A stretch of DNA of 64,000 nt from Datnioides undecimradiatus (taxonomy: Eukaryota; Chordata; Actinopteri; Lobotiformes; Datnioididae). Numbering within the stretch: position 1 is the first letter of the stretch; every line of letters starts with the position of its first letter. Below the pieces are notes generated by a model, which made no database searches, had not been told where the DNA came from, and saw only the letters and a list, made by a program, of their open reading frames with translations. Shown here in pieces: positions 61,866 through 64,000 of the stretch. Location of the stretch: positions 10,374,023-10,438,022 of the forward strand of contig WARS01000013.1 in NCBI GenBank assembly GCA_008933995.1. The letters run 5' to 3'. The position numbers and the translations under genes are program-made.

Positions 61866-63194
61866 ATGATGTCCTCCAAGTTGAAGTGGCTGATTGTGAT
61901 CCAGCTCCTGCTGAATGAACAGGCTCTGTGCCGGGCCCCACCTCCTCTGGCACTGAGAAACACTCTGCTTCCAGGAACTGCTTTCCATGGAGAGTTAAAG
62001 GAGACACCTATACAGGATCATGAGTCTTTTCTGGGATCACAGTTCCAACTTGGTCTCCCATATACAGAAAAACCTGGTCGTGTATCAGCAGCCGCACAAA
62101 AAGAGGAGAGAGTCAAATCTGCCAAACGTATAATAACCAACCTCATGGCAAAGCTTCAGGGTCACATTCAAGATCATCTCCACATTCAGGGGAATGTCAG
62201 CTGTGAGGAACTGCTGTCTGCCAGCACAGTGGATGACCCATCATCCACTATATTCCCGCAGGAGCTGCTGGGTCTCTCTTTAGTGCCTGTAATGGTGGTG
62301 GCAGGCTGCCCACATGAGGCGCAGACTCTGGTGCTTCGGCTGTACGACCTGCTGGGAGTGGCAGATACAGAGGAGTTCCTGATGGAGGTAGAGGATCTGA
62401 TAGAGAGGAGGATGAGCAAGTCTGCAGCTACCCCTGCACCTGCATCAGCAGCATCGTCTTCAGTGAGGGACCAAGCAGGGCGCAAAATAGAAGCTGTGAT
62501 GTTTAACATCCAACAGCTGTCCACAGTTGCAGAAGGTACCTATAAGCAGGAGGGGCATTGTGATGGCTGGACCAGGGTGAATGGCACCACACTGGTAGGA
62601 ACGGCTGTGAAAGGAGCCACAGGTGAACTACAGGAGGCTATGAGCACCTGTGAGAGACTAGGAGTCCTGTGTGCTGGTGTGACCAGCAGTGGACCACTCA
62701 AACCTGAACAGTACCAGGCAGTGTTTAAGAGTGGTAGTCGCATCCTGCCATCTGAATCCATACAGTACGAATGCTGGATCCATCAGTGCAGCGCAGAGGA
62801 GGATATTTCAATCCCTGCTGCTTCAGGTCGTCGGATGAAGCGAAGCTCCCAGAGGAGCTGCATCAACAAAAGTGAAGAGCGTGTGTACAGTGTAGTAGAG
62901 TGGATCCCTGCAGTCAGCACCCTCTACAACCTCGGCACAGCTGTGTACTACGCCTCAGTCAACTGCTCCGAAACAGCCAAGGAGAGAGCCATCCTCAGTG
63001 CTGTTGACCTTGGCACAGATGCTCTAATGGTCGCCACAGGAGGGACTGCCGGGGTGGCAGGCTATGCGCTGGGTGCAGGGGTGAAGACGGGGGTGAAAGC
63101 TGGTGTCAGGTACTTGCTCAACTCCATGAAGCAGGAGGATGACGTACTGGTGAACCAGTTTAGCTGGGAGGAGGGTGTCATCACCATTCAGTAG
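61866..63194 (+). CDS. apof: Secreted apolipoprotein F-like protein
   Basis: One uninterrupted coding exon of 442 residues. If apolipoprotein F, it is a plasma lipoprotein protein known in mammals as lipid transfer inhibitor protein, which modulates CETP. A signal peptide is at about residues 1-23 (two adjacent ATGs, 61866 and 61869). A helical central domain has LGLSLVPVMVVAGCPHEAQ and LRLYDLLGVADTEEF. A Ser/Ala/Pro linker is followed by a Cys-rich module at about 230-308 (CDGWTRVNGT, STCERLGVLCAGV, YECWIHQC), loosely like an extracellular disulfide module. A basic RRMKR/S site at 322-326 fits furin-type cleavage. The C-terminal part has a Gly/Ala-rich hydrophobic run (DALMVATGGTAGVAGYALGA). 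Sequons NVS, NGT, NKS and NCS are present. The identity rests on general resemblance to fish apof annotations and on 12q13 synteny (human APOF); I could not align it. It is longer than human ApoF. Confidence 0.55.
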   Translation: MMSSKLKWLIVIQLLLNEQALCRAPPPLALRNTLLPGTAFHGELKETPIQDHESFLGSQFQLGLPYTEKPGRVSAAAQKEERVKSAKRIITNLMAKLQGHIQDHLHIQGNVSCEELLSASTVDDPSSTIFPQELLGLSLVPVMVVAGCPHEAQTLVLRLYDLLGVADTEEFLMEVEDLIERRMSKSAATPAPASAASSSVRDQAGRKIEAVMFNIQQLSTVAEGTYKQEGHCDGWTRVNGTTLVGTAVKGATGELQEAMSTCERLGVLCAGVTSSGPLKPEQYQAVFKSGSRILPSESIQYECWIHQCSAEEDISIPAASGRRMKRSSQRSCINKSEERVYSVVEWIPAVSTLYNLGTAVYYASVNCSETAKERAILSAVDLGTDALMVATGGTAGVAGYALGAGVKTGVKAGVRYLLNSMKQEDDVLVNQFSWEEGVITIQ

Positions 63195-64000
63195 ACTGAG
63201 GGATTGATAGATGAGCCTGTGAAGCTTTAGCAATAAATGATTAGTTTATACATTTTTTAAAAAAAAAAACAATGACAAGATGTTGATGCTTGCTAACTGA
63301 CATGGTTAAAGAGTAACACATTTGTTTAAATCTAGATAATTTTGAGAAGATTACACACAATTGTAATAGTCAATTATATTTCTTTGGCTTGTGTTTGTGT
63401 GCCTGTGGATGCAAACTAAATTTGACAGAACAAATTCTTCATTGAAGATTAAGTAAATTTGATTCTTTATTCTTTGAGAAGCACCATTTAGCATGAAATG
63501 TAATGGAAATTACACATTCATTGTAAACAATCTCAATAGATATGTAGGTTACAAGGTAAGCTTTAAATGCTTTTTGAGAACTAGATCTTTTTGTGTATAA
63601 TGAATAAAATAGTTACAATAGATCACCATATTAAACAGCAGCTTTTGAAGAACTGGTCTCAGGAAATTAAACCTTCAATCCCTCAAGACTTTGTTTTTGC
63701 CTCCAAACAGTGTTTTTTTTCTCTGTTCACTGTCCTTCATATTGTTTTCTTCACTCACATCAAAACATTTTGTCATGCCAGAGTGACACTGTAAATGCAG
63801 GGATAGTAAATGGAGAACTTTAAATGTTTTTTCTTTAAATGTCAATAAATTGTATATTAAATCTGCAGTCATGCAGTGAGTCAGTGTGGTGTTGAGCACA
63901 CATTCATACTGATTATCTTGCAATATGAGACCGTTTTATGGTAAGCGGGGATTGAAAGATACACTCACTGGAATAAAATCATTTTTACTGTGCATGTTCA
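63195..64000. other. apof-like 3' UTR and right flank
   Basis: AATAAA at 63232-63237 lies about 40 bases after the stop and is followed by an A-rich run at about 63259-63270, a convincing short 3' UTR. Beyond it the sequence is AT-rich with no gene recognised up to the window end. Confidence 0.55.
63232..63237 (+). terminator. apof-like gene poly(A) signal
   Basis: Canonical AATAAA 38 bases after the TAG stop codon, the nearest such motif downstream. Confidence 0.65.

Overview
The window is teleost nuclear DNA, most likely from a percomorph fish. The genes are split into many short exons with GT-AG introns, base composition is AT-rich, microsatellites are common, and several interspersed repeats look like families I know from spiny-rayed fish genomes. 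No viral, bacterial or organelle sequence was recognised. Exon models below were built by hand by reading splice sites, checking intron phase, and matching remembered vertebrate protein sequences. No alignment was run.

Layout, left to right. 1-2083: no complete gene; a possible first exon of a leftward gene ends at 490. 2084-24555 (+): arhgef25 (p63RhoGEF/GEFT), a Galphaq-activated RhoA exchange factor. It has a palmitoylation-type first exon at 5138 and two phase-compatible upstream coding exons that could give a second N-terminus. 24556-29198: intergenic, with the 3' ends of arhgef25 and b4galnt1 and a degenerate tandem repeat. 29199-33124 (-): b4galnt1 (GM2/GD2 synthase), ten coding exons, with probable 5' leader exons reaching about 35.7 kb. 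36472-43620 (+): os9, the ERAD lectin, 15 exons, divergent from b4galnt1. 47103-50939 (+): c1galt1 (core 1 O-glycan galactosyltransferase), three coding exons with an apparent GC-AG intron. 53680-54515 (-): a tac3-type tachykinin precursor, tail to tail with c1galt1, first exon near 56.1-56.2 kb. 56.3-61.8 kb: intergenic with repeats. 61866-63194 (+): a secreted protein with one long coding exon that I read as apolipoprotein F-like.

ARHGEF25, B4GALNT1, OS9, TAC3 and APOF all lie in human 12q13, so the block supports the individual assignments. C1GALT1 is on human chromosome 7, and SLC26A10, which lies between ARHGEF25 and B4GALNT1 in human, was not seen here. Three neighbours work on glycans (ganglioside synthesis, lectin-based ER quality control, mucin-type O-glycans), but nothing in the sequence shows that they are co-regulated.

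The most unusual observation is in tac3. The neurokinin F peptide is intact (ending FVSLM-Gly-Arg-Arg), but the neurokinin B position has lost its FVGLM core and appears frameshifted relative to the expected C-terminal frame. Other points of interest are the switch between a palmitoylatable and a non-palmitoylatable N-terminus in arhgef25, a GC-AG intron with a competing GT donor in c1galt1, a C14 tract inside a perfect 7-bp inverted repeat at a b4galnt1 splice acceptor, an ERSE-like motif upstream of os9, and closely apposed opposite-strand poly(A) signals between c1galt1 and tac3.
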